Source: an uncultured Lactobacillus sp.
GTDB lineage: Bacteria; Bacillota; Bacilli; Lactobacillales; Lactobacillaceae
Direction of reading: 5' to 3'
Assembly (NCBI GenBank): GCA_946487795.1
Contig: CAMLUN010000003.1
Span: forward strand, 1 to 58,774
Length of the DNA stretch: 58,774 nt
The notes under the pieces are model-generated. The model was not told where the DNA came from and ran no database searches. It worked only from the letters and a program-made list of their open reading frames with translations. The position numbers and the translations under genes were made by a program. Positions 37,049 to 45,442 of this stretch are shown here, in pieces (within the stretch, counting starts at the first letter, position 1; each line of letters opens with the position of its first letter).

Positions 37049-39523
37049 ATGGCAGAAGAAATTAACCTATTTGAGGGGCCAGAAGAGCCATCCTTTTTTA
37101 TTGGTCAAGTACAATCGGATATTTTTGATAGTCCTGATTCTTTTTATAAGGTTTTGCTAGTTTCGGTAGAAGACGCTAATTTCGATTGGAACGAAAGTGA
37201 AATAACGGTTACGGGGAGCTTTGGCGATCTCCGTGATGATCAAACGTATCGCTTTGAGGGAAAATTAATTGATCACCCTAAGTATGGTCGTCAATTCCAA
37301 GCAAGTTCATATCATGCTAACCAGCCAACCAGTAAAGAGGGAATTGTTAATTTCCTTGCTGGCAAGCAGTTCCCTGGAGTGGGGAAAAAGACTGCTGAAA
37401 AGATTGTTGATCAATTAGGCATCCATGCAATTGACAAGATCACTGCTAACCCGCATATTCTTGATGGCTTGAAATTACGTGAAGCAATTCGAACTAGCCT
37501 TGTTGAAAACCTGAATGCTAATCAGGGAATGGACCAAATTATTATTGGATTAAATGATTTGGGATTTGGGAGTAATCTGAGCAGTGCCATTTTTGACCGC
37601 TATGGGGATGAAACTCTTCATGTTATTAGTGAAAATCCATACCAGCTTGTTCAGGATATTGACGGAATTAGTTTTAAGCGGGCAGATCAGGTAGCCATTA
37701 AAATGGGAATTCCTGCCGATGATCAGCGACGAATCTCAGCAGCCATTATCCAGTCAATTGATGATTTAACGATGATGAGTGGTGATACCTATACCAGCGC
37801 TAAGCCGTTGCTTCAGGAAAGTATGCGCTTGCTTTCAGATACTAATGGACAACCAATTCCAACTGCTAAGGTTACTCAGCAGATTGTTGAAATGGAGAAA
37901 AGCGGTGCCATTCAGTACGAAGATAAACGGATTTATCCGGCAAGTCTGTATAAGGCTGAATGGCAGATCGCCGAAAATCTGCACCGGCTTTGTCAAAACA
38001 AGGACGAGTCAAAAAATGAGAAGCAAATTACAACCATTCTGGAAAAACTGCCAGTCAAAACTGGAATCAAATATGATGAGATCCAGATAGAAGCGATTAA
38101 AACGGCATTAACATCTAAGGTAATGCTCCTTACCGGGGGACCAGGAACCGGGAAAACAACAATTATTAAGGGTGTTGTTGAGGCGTTTGCTGAACTTCAC
38201 GAAATTGCTCTTGATCCGAACCAGTATAAGGAAAAGGCATTTCCAATTTTACTTGCTGCGCCAACGGGTCGGGCTGCCAAGCGAATGAGCGAAGCAACTG
38301 ATCTGCCAGCAAGCACGATTCACCGCTTACTAGGGTTGAATGGTCGTGAAATGCCAACAGAATTAAACGCTAAGGATCTTGAAGGCTCATTATTGATTGT
38401 GGATGAAATGTCAATGGTTGATACATTGCTGTTTAAGGTTCTGGTTCAATCGATCCCGACATCAATGCACGTTATCTTTGTTGGTGATAAGGATCAGTTG
38501 CCCTCAGTCGGTCCTGGACAGGTTTTTCATGATTTGCTAGAATTTGCTGATCTACCACGGATTGAATTAAAAAAGATCCACCGTCAGGCAGCAGATTCAA
38601 CAATTATCCCTCTTGCTCATGATATTCGTGAAGGGAAAATTCCAAGTGATTTAACGGTAAAAATGGCGGATCGTTCATTTATTGCATGCCACTCACGACA
38701 AGTCCCAGGAGTTGTGAAACAAATTATTGAGATGAGTCAAAAGCGTGGTTACGATGCTAATGATCTCCAAATCCTGGCACCGATGTATCGTGGCGCAGCG
38801 GGGGTTGATCGGCTAAACGATCTTTCCCAAGCCGTTTATAATCCAGCGGCTGCTAATAAGCAGGAGATTGAATTTCGGGGACAGATGTTTCGAGTTGGTG
38901 ATAAGGTTCTCCAACTGGTTAATAGTCCAGAGAATAACGTTTTTAACGGTGATATTGGTCGAATTACTGCAATTGAGAATGGCAGTAATAAGGGGAAAAA
39001 GAATGCCTCAATGACAATTGACTTTGACGGGAATGAAGTTAACTATGGACGATTAGAGTGGTCACAAATTCGGTTGGCGTATAGTATTTCGATCCATAAA
39101 TCTCAAGGTAGCCAATTTAAGATGGTGATTTTACCCTTAGTTCATGAATTTGGTAGGATGTTACAGCGGAACCTTCTCTACACGGCTGTTACCCGGGCCG
39201 CTGACAAGCTAATAATGGTCGGGGAGACGTATGCCTTCGTTACGGCAATTAATAGTCAATCTGTTAACCGGCAAACTAGTTTGGTAAAGAGATTAACGGA
39301 TACTTGGAAACATCATGGTAAATTAAAATCACCACTTGAGCAGGGAACGGAAAGTCAGTTTGAACCGGACAATATTAAAGAACATACTAGTGCTCAAGAC
39401 GTCTCTGATGATCAATTAAGTCAAACTAAACAAACGATCCTAACCCCTGCATTGATTAAGTCAGGAGAAATCGATCCAATGATCGGGATGGAAGGACTTC
39501 GACCAGCTGATTTTAAAAAATAG
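37049..39523 (+). CDS. recD2: ATP-dependent DNA helicase RecD2
   Basis: The 824-residue SF1B 5'-3' helicase acts in DNA repair and replication-fork maintenance without RecBC. The long N-terminal extension typical of RecD2 has helix-hairpin-helix repeats (GVGKKTAEKIVDQLG, about 110-240). Walker A GGPGTGKTT has Lys369. DEMSMVD is Walker B, and the C-terminal motif SIHKSQGSQF is present. ATG 37049 has AAGGAAGGA upstream at good spacing. An in-frame ATG at 37040 overlaps the site. Confidence 0.95.
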   Translation: MAEEINLFEGPEEPSFFIGQVQSDIFDSPDSFYKVLLVSVEDANFDWNESEITVTGSFGDLRDDQTYRFEGKLIDHPKYGRQFQASSYHANQPTSKEGIVNFLAGKQFPGVGKKTAEKIVDQLGIHAIDKITANPHILDGLKLREAIRTSLVENLNANQGMDQIIIGLNDLGFGSNLSSAIFDRYGDETLHVISENPYQLVQDIDGISFKRADQVAIKMGIPADDQRRISAAIIQSIDDLTMMSGDTYTSAKPLLQESMRLLSDTNGQPIPTAKVTQQIVEMEKSGAIQYEDKRIYPASLYKAEWQIAENLHRLCQNKDESKNEKQITTILEKLPVKTGIKYDEIQIEAIKTALTSKVMLLTGGPGTGKTTIIKGVVEAFAELHEIALDPNQYKEKAFPILLAAPTGRAAKRMSEATDLPASTIHRLLGLNGREMPTELNAKDLEGSLLIVDEMSMVDTLLFKVLVQSIPTSMHVIFVGDKDQLPSVGPGQVFHDLLEFADLPRIELKKIHRQAADSTIIPLAHDIREGKIPSDLTVKMADRSFIACHSRQVPGVVKQIIEMSQKRGYDANDLQILAPMYRGAAGVDRLNDLSQAVYNPAAANKQEIEFRGQMFRVGDKVLQLVNSPENNVFNGDIGRITAIENGSNKGKKNASMTIDFDGNEVNYGRLEWSQIRLAYSISIHKSQGSQFKMVILPLVHEFGRMLQRNLLYTAVTRAADKLIMVGETYAFVTAINSQSVNRQTSLVKRLTDTWKHHGKLKSPLEQGTESQFEPDNIKEHTSAQDVSDDQLSQTKQTILTPALIKSGEIDPMIGMEGLRPADFKK

Positions 39524-39529
39524 TTCAGC

Positions 39530-39558
39530 TTGCACCAAATAAGAAAACTTGCGATAAT
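39530..39558 (+). promoter_or_regulatory. Promoter of prs
   Basis: TTGCAC (39530-39535), a 17-nt spacer and GATAAT (39553-39558), with TG at 39550-39551 (extended -10). It lies 38 nt before the start. Confidence 0.6.
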
Positions 39559-39596
39559 AACAGTGTATTGTTGATTTTATCTTGAGGAGAATAACA

Positions 39597-40568
39597 ATGA
39601 CTGAAATAAAAGATGCGAAAAATGTTTGCTTATTTGCCTTAAATTCTAATGAACCCCTTGCTAAGAGTGTTGCTGATAAGATTGGTCTCCCACTTAGTAA
39701 GGCTTCCGTTAGTCACTTTGCAGACGGGGAAATTAAGGTAACCATTGACGAAAGTGTTCGTGGTTGTGAGACCTACGTAATCCAATCAGTATCCGATCCG
39801 GTCAATACTAATTTGATGGAATTACTGATTATGGTTGATGCTTTACGTCGGGCAAGTGCTGCCAAGATTAATGTTGTAATGCCATATTATGGGTACGCAC
39901 GGCAGGACCGAAAAGCACGGAGTCGGGAACCAATCACTGCCAAATTGATCGCTAATCTGCTCGAAATGGACAAGATTGATCGACTAATTACAATTGATCT
40001 TCACGCTGCTCAGGTTCAAGGTTTCTTTGATATTCCAGTTGATCACTTACAAGCTACACAATTATTTGCTAAGTACGTAGAAAAACGTGATCTTGGCGAT
40101 GATATTGTTGTGGTTTCACCTGATCATGCTGGAGTTAGTTTGGCTCGGCGCTTTGCAGAAGAAATTAAAGCACCGATTGCAATTGTTGATAACCGGAATG
40201 ATGAGGTTCGTGAACGGAGTAGTCAAGAAGTTCCAGAATATGTTATTGGGGACGTTAAGGATAAAGTTGCCATTATCGTTGATGATATTGTTGATACTGG
40301 TGTGCGAATGAGTTTATCCGCTAAGGCACTCCAAAAATTTGGTGCGAAAAAGATTTATGGGGTTGCAACCCACGCAGTCCTGTCTGGAAATGCTCCTCAA
40401 GTATTGGAAGACTCGCCGCTTGAAGAAATGTGGGTAACTGATACCATTGAATTACCTGCTGAAAAGGAATTTAAGAAGCTTCACCGGCTTTCTGTGGCCG
40501 AACTATTAAAAGAGGCAATTGTTCGTGTCCACAATCACCAATCAATTCGTGAGTTATTTAAGCACTAG
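39597..40568 (+). CDS. prs: Ribose-phosphate pyrophosphokinase
   Basis: The 323-residue enzyme makes PRPP from ribose 5-phosphate and ATP for nucleotide, His and Trp synthesis. Class I features are the flexible loop with YYGYARQDRKARSREP and the PRPP-binding loop VDDIVDTG (228-235). The segment SPDHAGVSLARRFAE differs from the usual DxGG form but keeps the place. ATG 39597 follows TTGAGGAGAATAACA. It is its own unit and is followed by an unusual nested hairpin and a terminator. Confidence 0.95.
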   Translation: MTEIKDAKNVCLFALNSNEPLAKSVADKIGLPLSKASVSHFADGEIKVTIDESVRGCETYVIQSVSDPVNTNLMELLIMVDALRRASAAKINVVMPYYGYARQDRKARSREPITAKLIANLLEMDKIDRLITIDLHAAQVQGFFDIPVDHLQATQLFAKYVEKRDLGDDIVVVSPDHAGVSLARRFAEEIKAPIAIVDNRNDEVRERSSQEVPEYVIGDVKDKVAIIVDDIVDTGVRMSLSAKALQKFGAKKIYGVATHAVLSGNAPQVLEDSPLEEMWVTDTIELPAEKEFKKLHRLSVAELLKEAIVRVHNHQSIRELFKH

Positions 40569-40581
40569 GAAAAACGAAGCT

Positions 40582-40686
40582 GGAAATTAACTTTCTCGGA
40601 GGGACGGTTGACTAACTTAGAACGATGAATGATGATAAAATCATCAGAATCGTTCGTAGTTAGGCTTGAGTCCCTCAGTTAATTCC
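40582..40686 (+). repeat. Long nested stem-loop downstream of prs
   Basis: Five helices nest in one axis: AATTAACT (40585-40592) with AGTTAATT (40677-40684); GAGGGAC (40599-40605) with GTCCCTC (40670-40676); CTAACT (40612-40617) with AGTTAG (40658-40663); GAACGAT (40620-40626) with ATCGTTC (40649-40655); GATGA (40631-40635) with TCATC (40641-40645). No T-run follows. It could be a structured 3' UTR, a small RNA or a palindromic repeat element. Confidence 0.6.
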
Positions 40687-40728
40687 CGCGATTAGACTCT
40701 GTAATTTTGGAGATCTCTAATTATAGAT

Positions 40729-40765
40729 AAAGGGTGAGAAAAACGTTTAGTTTTTCTCACCCTTT
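40729..40765. terminator. Strong terminator downstream of prs
   Basis: A perfect 16-bp stem AAAGGGTGAGAAAAAC/GTTTTTCTCACCCTTT has a 5-nt loop. It lies 160 nt after prs, beyond the nested hairpin. Confidence 0.8.
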
Positions 40766-40852
40766 AATTTATTAAGAATACGCCAGAACTAGCGATTACT
40801 TTAGCTTAGCCTGACGTTTTTTTCGTTAAGGTAATAATTATAATTGCATAGT

Positions 40853-40874
40853 AAAACCATCCGTTTTAGATGGG
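40853..40874 (-). terminator. Terminator overlapping the stop of the Spx paralogue
   Basis: On the minus strand CCATC and GATGG pair, with the stop codon in the 7-nt loop, and TTTT follows. Confidence 0.45.
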
Positions 40875-41291
40875 AAATGCAAAGTGTCTCGTTTGAACAG
40901 CCTGTTTTAGTAATAGATCTGCCAACTCGTCTTTTCGCTCTTGCTGTGAAATAAAAATCCCCATTTTTTCTTGATCGAAGCCAGTTACTAACTTGCTCTC
41001 ATCACAGATAATTGGATTTTTCAAAACGTGAGGGCTCTTCTGAATTGCTTCTACTAGTTGATTAATGGTTATGGTTTCAGAAGTTAACTGAAGTGCTTTC
41101 GTATCTCGAGAACGGGTAGAAATCAAGTCGGCAGTCCCGTTAATCGACTTGCTTAGCAGATCGAGAATTTCTGCTTTAGTTAATGGCTGTTTTTCGATAT
41201 TTCGTTCATGAACCGTTAGTTGATGAGCGGTGAGCCACTTAACTGCCTTCCGTTTTGAAGGATCGTTAGTGTGGTAGTATATACAAATCAT
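40866..41291 (-). CDS. Spx/ArsC-family protein without redox CxxC
   Basis: The 141-residue protein follows the Spx fold. YYHTNDPSKRKAVKWL aligns with the active-site region of Spx, ERNIEKQPLT with the next helix, and LKNPIICDESKLVTGF with the RPI region. The CxxC is replaced by Asn-Asp-Pro-Ser, so thiol switching by this motif is not possible. The Gly equivalent to Spx Gly52 is kept (SINGTADLIS). It may act as a constitutive RNA polymerase partner or an antagonist. The ribosome site is TAGGAGGAAG on the minus strand. It is a single gene. Confidence 0.85.
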   Translation of the reverse strand: MICIYYHTNDPSKRKAVKWLTAHQLTVHERNIEKQPLTKAEILDLLSKSINGTADLISTRSRDTKALQLTSETITINQLVEAIQKSPHVLKNPIICDESKLVTGFDQEKMGIFISQQERKDELADLLLKQAVQTRHFAFPI

Positions 41292-41556
41292 GCGATCACT
41301 TCCTCCTATAACTATTTTTATTTTATCAATGAAATGAAATTAACAGTCTCAATCCTGACTTGTCTTTAATAAAATTTAAGCAAAATAACCTTTTTGTAAC
41401 TTTCTTTATCTCATCTTTCCTTGATTAAAAAATAAAATCTTTAAAAATGTTAAAATTAGTACAAGAATTTCTAAAAAAATGATATGGTAAAAGAGATTTG
41501 AGTTATTAACTAAGTAATTAGCAATTATTTTTTCGTTTTTGAGAGGATGTTTCTGT

Positions 41557-42834
41557 ATGGTAAAGAAAGTACGTAAGTATAGTTCATCAACAAGATTAGT
41601 TGCTGGAACGCTGGGAGCATTAAGTGTTTTTGCACTGACTACCCAAGCTAATAATACTGTTGAAGCAAAGGCAAAGAGTTCTAGTCATGCTGAACAACCA
41701 GCATCAATGAGTTCTTCTGCTAATGCTGTTCGTAATAGCGGTCAGTTATCATTAGCGCCAATTCAATCATCATCAGCTTCTTCTAAGTCGGCTTCAGTTG
41801 CTAAGGATGGAATTTATGTGGTTAAGAGTGGCGATACCTTAAGTGAACTAGCTGTTCAATTTAACGTTAGCCTTAATGATCTTGTTGCTTGGAATCATAT
41901 CCAGAATCCAAACTTGATTTATGTTGGTCAACAATTATCAATTGATGGCAAAAATGTTAACTCAGCAGTATCACAATCAAGTGCTGCCCCAGTTGCTCAA
42001 CCACAATCATTTACCGTTACAGGAAATGTTCAACAGGCTCAACCGCAAGCTGTTCAAGGAGCTGTTAGCGAAGCTGCCCAACCACAAGCAATGGGAAACA
42101 CCGTTCAACAAGCGGCTAATCAACAAGGACAATCATCACAAATGGTTAGTTCAGCATATACAAGTACAGTAAATGCAGCTGCTTATAACTCTGCTGCGCC
42201 TAGTCAACAGAGCTCTGCAGTTGCTGTAGCAGATAATCAACAGGTAAACAGTCAACAACCTGTTTCTGCTAATAGTACTCAAGCAGTGGCTTATAGTACA
42301 GCTTCACGAGCAGCCGCAACTAACCAAACGACAGCACAAAGTCAACAAGTAACTACTAGTTCAGCTGCATCTCAACAAACACAACAATCACAAGCTCAAC
42401 ATAGCCAAGCTGCTCAACAGGCAACTAGTCAACAAACTGCAAGTCAAAACCAAAACAATTCTAACTTGCAATCTGGCTCAGTTGTTAGTTTAGCAAGTAA
42501 GATTGCTAGTTCTAACAGTGTTCCATATCAATGGGGCGGTAATTCATTAAGCGGAATGGATTGTTCAGGATTTGTTCAATACGTATATGCAAATGCTGAA
42601 GGAAAGCAATTGCCACACAATACCGTTGCCATGGAAAGCTACGTTACTACCAAGCAAGTTAGTCAGGCTCAAGCAGGAGACCTTCTCTTCTGGGGAAATC
42701 ATGGCAGCTCATACCACGTTGGTATTTACATGGGGAACAACCAATATGCTGCTGCGGCTAAGCCTGGAACCAACGTTGCAGTATATAACCTAAGCTCATA
42801 CTTTACACCAAGTTTTGCTGGGACAGTCAAGTAA
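41557..42834 (+). CDS. Secreted LysM and NlpC/P60 peptidoglycan hydrolase
   Basis: The 425-residue wall enzyme has a basic N-terminus and a signal peptide (about 1-40, with cleavage near AQA or VEAKA). One LysM domain follows (about 86-129, VKSGDTLSEL). A Gln/Ser/Ala/Thr-rich linker of about 180 residues leads to a C-terminal NlpC/P60 domain with Cys336 (DCSGF) and His387 (YHVGIY). It likely cuts D-Glu-diamino acid bonds in stem peptides. ATG 41557 follows GAGAGGATGTTTCTGT. No good promoter -35 is seen in the AT-rich 5' region. Confidence 0.92.
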   Translation: MVKKVRKYSSSTRLVAGTLGALSVFALTTQANNTVEAKAKSSSHAEQPASMSSSANAVRNSGQLSLAPIQSSSASSKSASVAKDGIYVVKSGDTLSELAVQFNVSLNDLVAWNHIQNPNLIYVGQQLSIDGKNVNSAVSQSSAAPVAQPQSFTVTGNVQQAQPQAVQGAVSEAAQPQAMGNTVQQAANQQGQSSQMVSSAYTSTVNAAAYNSAAPSQQSSAVAVADNQQVNSQQPVSANSTQAVAYSTASRAAATNQTTAQSQQVTTSSAASQQTQQSQAQHSQAAQQATSQQTASQNQNNSNLQSGSVVSLASKIASSNSVPYQWGGNSLSGMDCSGFVQYVYANAEGKQLPHNTVAMESYVTTKQVSQAQAGDLLFWGNHGSSYHVGIYMGNNQYAAAAKPGTNVAVYNLSSYFTPSFAGTVK

Positions 42835-42854
42835 ACATTAAAAATGGTAAAATA

Positions 42855-42905
42855 AAACAACCTAAGATTATCTTTGCTTTAAACTAATCTTAGGTTGTTT
42901 TTGTG
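42855..42905 (+). terminator. Terminator of the LysM-P60 gene
   Basis: AAACAACCTAAGATTA pairs perfectly with TAATCTTAGGTTGTTT and more T follow. It is a 16-bp stem with a 14-nt loop. Confidence 0.9.
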
Positions 42906-42930
42906 ATTTATTAATAGAGAGGCTGAGTAG

Positions 42931-43374
42931 ATGACTTTTTATACTGAGAGTTACTTTATGCACCAGCAACAGTTTAATAGCTTAATTAACTATGCAGTAA
43001 TCCTGATATTGATATTATTAGTTTTAATTAACTCCTTTCGCTATTTTCGCCATCAATTGCAAACCCGTTATCGCGACTTAGGAATTATCTTCTTTCTTCT
43101 TTTGCTGATTTTTGCGGGATTACAAATTACTAATTTAGAAAAAACTTACTCCCAACAGTCACAATCGTTACAGATGAGACCCTTTATTCGTGCAGTTGCT
43201 AAGGATCATGATATTAGTCCAAATAAGGTTGTTGTTAATTCAACAACCCTAACTGACGGAATTATTGTCCGGTTCGATAAAAAGGATTATCGGGTAAATT
43301 TGAGCCCAAGTGGCGATAACTATACGCTTACCCGTGCACACGTTGTTGATCATCGGGTAATTATCCAGAAATAG
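42931..43374 (+). CDS. DUF3290 family membrane protein
   Basis: The 147-residue protein has two membrane helices (about 17-37 and 50-67) and a soluble C-terminal domain (about 80-147). It fits DUF3290, which is commonly paired with DUF421 genes in lactobacilli. The ribosome site is AGAGAGGCTG. The next gene starts 10 nt after its stop. Function is unknown; the pairing suggests a joint membrane complex. Confidence 0.85.
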   Translation: MTFYTESYFMHQQQFNSLINYAVILILILLVLINSFRYFRHQLQTRYRDLGIIFFLLLLIFAGLQITNLEKTYSQQSQSLQMRPFIRAVAKDHDISPNKVVVNSTTLTDGIIVRFDKKDYRVNLSPSGDNYTLTRAHVVDHRVIIQK

Positions 43375-43384
43375 GGGGATGCTT

Positions 43385-44023
43385 ATGGATTATGGTTTAA
43401 TTACGATTAAATTTGTTTTAGGAATGATCTGCCTTATTTTCCAGATTAATATTCTGGGGAAGGGGAATTTGGCACCGACATCCGCAATTGACCAAGTGCA
43501 AAATTATGTTCTTGGGGGAATTATTGGTGGAATCATTTATAACCAGGACATTACCGTGCTGCAGTTCGTAATGGTTCTCTTAATCTGGACATTGATTGTG
43601 TTTATCGTTAAATACGCTAAGGAGCATAACGCGACAATCCAGAATATTATTGACGGCCGCCCTCGACTACTAATTAAAGATGGTCAATTACTGGTGGATA
43701 ATTGTATGCGCGCAGGAATGACTGCCAATGAGTTAATGTTCCGCTTGCGAAGTCATGGAATTTATGAAATTGCTAAAGTTAAAAGCGGCATCTTAGAGCA
43801 GAATGGTCAATTGGTAGTAATTGAAAATAGTGATGAAAATATCAGTTTCCCGCTAATTAATGATGGTCAAATTAACATGGATGTTCTTGAATTAATTCAC
43901 CATGATGAAAAGTGGATTGCTGAACAGGTGAAAGAAGTCGGCTTTGAGAGTATTAATGATATTTATCTCGGTGAATACATTCACGGGAAGCTACACTTGG
44001 TTGGTTATCCTAAAGATAATTAA
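43385..44023 (+). CDS. DUF421 (YetF-like) membrane protein
   Basis: The 212-residue protein has three membrane helices (about 5-75) and a cytoplasmic YetF-like domain, with the block GRPRLLIKDGQLLVDN followed by MRAGMTANELMFRLRSHGI. DUF421 proteins are widespread in Firmicutes and their role is unsettled. ATG 43385 is chosen since GGGGGA lies 6 nt before it; an in-frame ATG at 43379 overlaps the site. It is in an operon with DUF3290. Confidence 0.88.
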   Translation: MDYGLITIKFVLGMICLIFQINILGKGNLAPTSAIDQVQNYVLGGIIGGIIYNQDITVLQFVMVLLIWTLIVFIVKYAKEHNATIQNIIDGRPRLLIKDGQLLVDNCMRAGMTANELMFRLRSHGIYEIAKVKSGILEQNGQLVVIENSDENISFPLINDGQINMDVLELIHHDEKWIAEQVKEVGFESINDIYLGEYIHGKLHLVGYPKDN

Positions 44024-44037
44024 CTTACCAACAATAA

Positions 44038-44076
44038 AAAATGGACTGGAAAACATCAATTTTCCGGTCCATTTTC
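44038..44076. terminator. Bidirectional terminator
   Basis: AAATGGACTGGAAAA pairs with TTTTCCGGTCCATTT between the convergent DUF421 and dagK genes, with T-rich sequence after it. Confidence 0.85.
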
Positions 44077-44087
44077 TATTGTTGGCT

Positions 44088-45026
44088 TTAATTAAGCGGT
44101 TCTTGCCAAAATTGATAGTGACTAGTATCAACATTCAAATCGTAAAACCGATTTCCCATGTTTTCCCCATCAATTTGACCAAATTCCAATGAAGTTGTGG
44201 AATAATGGAGAGCTTTAGCGTGAAAGTGGTGGGCAAACCGTGATTCCGCTAATTTACCGCGACCAAACTGAATAACCTCCCAAAGGGTCAGAAGCCAATT
44301 CTTTCGTTCGGCAACGACCATACTAATTGCATCATCATTAACATTGGCTGAATGATCAATTTGGAAACCGCCACCAATATACGGATGATTTGTTGCTACT
44401 ACAATAAAAGCATTAGCAAAAATATGGTGGTGACCCTGTTCCTGAAGAGTTAGTTGGAACGGTTGCTGATCATAAATAACACCGAATGCCTTGCTGAGGT
44501 AGGACAAGTTTCCTAGCCGCAATTTGTTGAGGCTTTTTTTAGTCTTTGATGAATTAGTTCGGCTAACAATTGCGGCGTCAAAGCCAATCCCAATGTTGTT
44601 AAGAAAATAACCTTCCTCATTCTTGATTGATTCGGTGTAATGGCCAATTGTGATGGTGCGTGCTTTGGTTGTCGAAATTATTTGCTGGAGAGCCTTTTCT
44701 GGATTTAACGAAATTCCGTAGCCACGAGCAAAGTCATTGCCGGTTCCCGCGGGAATATATGATAGCGGAAGGGTGGAACCAGCTTTAACTAAGCCGTTTA
44801 GAACGTTATGGAGGGTCCCATCGCCACCGATCACAATTACAACGGTATCCGAATTATGAGGGTAAGCTTTAGCAATCCGCTTTGCAAAGAAAGCTTCATG
44901 GTTAGCATAGTCGGTTTGGTGGAGGGAATAATCTAACTGTCCTTCAATAACTGGCTGGAGAATGTTCCAAGTTTTTTGAGCTTTTCCATTTCCTGCAGTT
45001 GGATTTAGGATTATCTCATAATGCAT
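44088..45026 (-). CDS. dagK: Diacylglycerol kinase family lipid kinase
   Basis: The 312-residue soluble lipid kinase has the DAGK catalytic fold with NPTAGNGKA at the N-terminus and the nucleotide loop GGDGTLHNVLNG. A conserved substrate segment, PAGTGNDFARGYG, follows. DgkB-type enzymes recycle diacylglycerol from lipoteichoic acid synthesis, the likely role, but other lipid substrates are possible. The start ATG follows GGGAGGTC on the minus strand. A terminator separates it from rpoY. Confidence 0.92.
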   Translation of the reverse strand: MHYEIILNPTAGNGKAQKTWNILQPVIEGQLDYSLHQTDYANHEAFFAKRIAKAYPHNSDTVVIVIGGDGTLHNVLNGLVKAGSTLPLSYIPAGTGNDFARGYGISLNPEKALQQIISTTKARTITIGHYTESIKNEEGYFLNNIGIGFDAAIVSRTNSSKTKKSLNKLRLGNLSYLSKAFGVIYDQQPFQLTLQEQGHHHIFANAFIVVATNHPYIGGGFQIDHSANVNDDAISMVVAERKNWLLTLWEVIQFGRGKLAESRFAHHFHAKALHYSTTSLEFGQIDGENMGNRFYDLNVDTSHYQFWQEPLN

Positions 45027-45050
45027 AATTAGACCTCCCTAGGATCAAGC

Positions 45051-45086
45051 AAAAGACAGCCGAGAGATTTTTCCCCGACTGTCTTA
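45051..45086 (-). terminator. Terminator between rpoY and dagK
   Basis: On the minus strand AAGACAGTCGGGG pairs with CTCGGCTGTCTT, then TTTTGC. It lies 8 nt after the rpoY stop. Confidence 0.75.
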
Positions 45087-45094
45087 ATTAGCAA

Positions 45095-45307
45095 TTAGAA
45101 CTTAGTAATCTTAAAGTTTGGATTTTGCTTTTCGTATTCCAAAGCTTTATCGTCTAATTGTTCAACAAATTCAATGTTGTAGTCAGTATTTTCTTCAACC
45201 AATAATAATGCCTGAGCCTCTGAATCAGCTTCAATATACAATGATTGAGTATTTTCACGAACCGGCCGTTTAGTTGCATCGGGTTGGTAGTATACCTTAA
45301 AAGTCAT
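45095..45307 (-). CDS. rpoY: RNA polymerase epsilon subunit RpoY
   Basis: The 70-residue subunit of Firmicute RNA polymerase is recognised by FKVYYQ at the start, by REN-x-QSLYIEADSE and by DYNIEFV. It docks on the enzyme near the downstream DNA channel. In Bacillus it precedes the RNase J1 gene; here it stands alone between an unknown gene and dagK. The start follows AAGGAGC on the minus strand. Confidence 0.92.
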   Translation of the reverse strand: MTFKVYYQPDATKRPVRENTQSLYIEADSEAQALLLVEENTDYNIEFVEQLDDKALEYEKQNPNFKITKF

Positions 45308-45442
45308 ACTGTAAAAAGCTCCTTATTATGTTATTTAAACTTTAGTTACTTAAATTATTTTAGCACATCTAATCAACTGTGTTACTTAAAATTGTAAAAT
45401 GGTATGATTAAGTTAAATATAATTAAGAAATGGGATGAGCCT

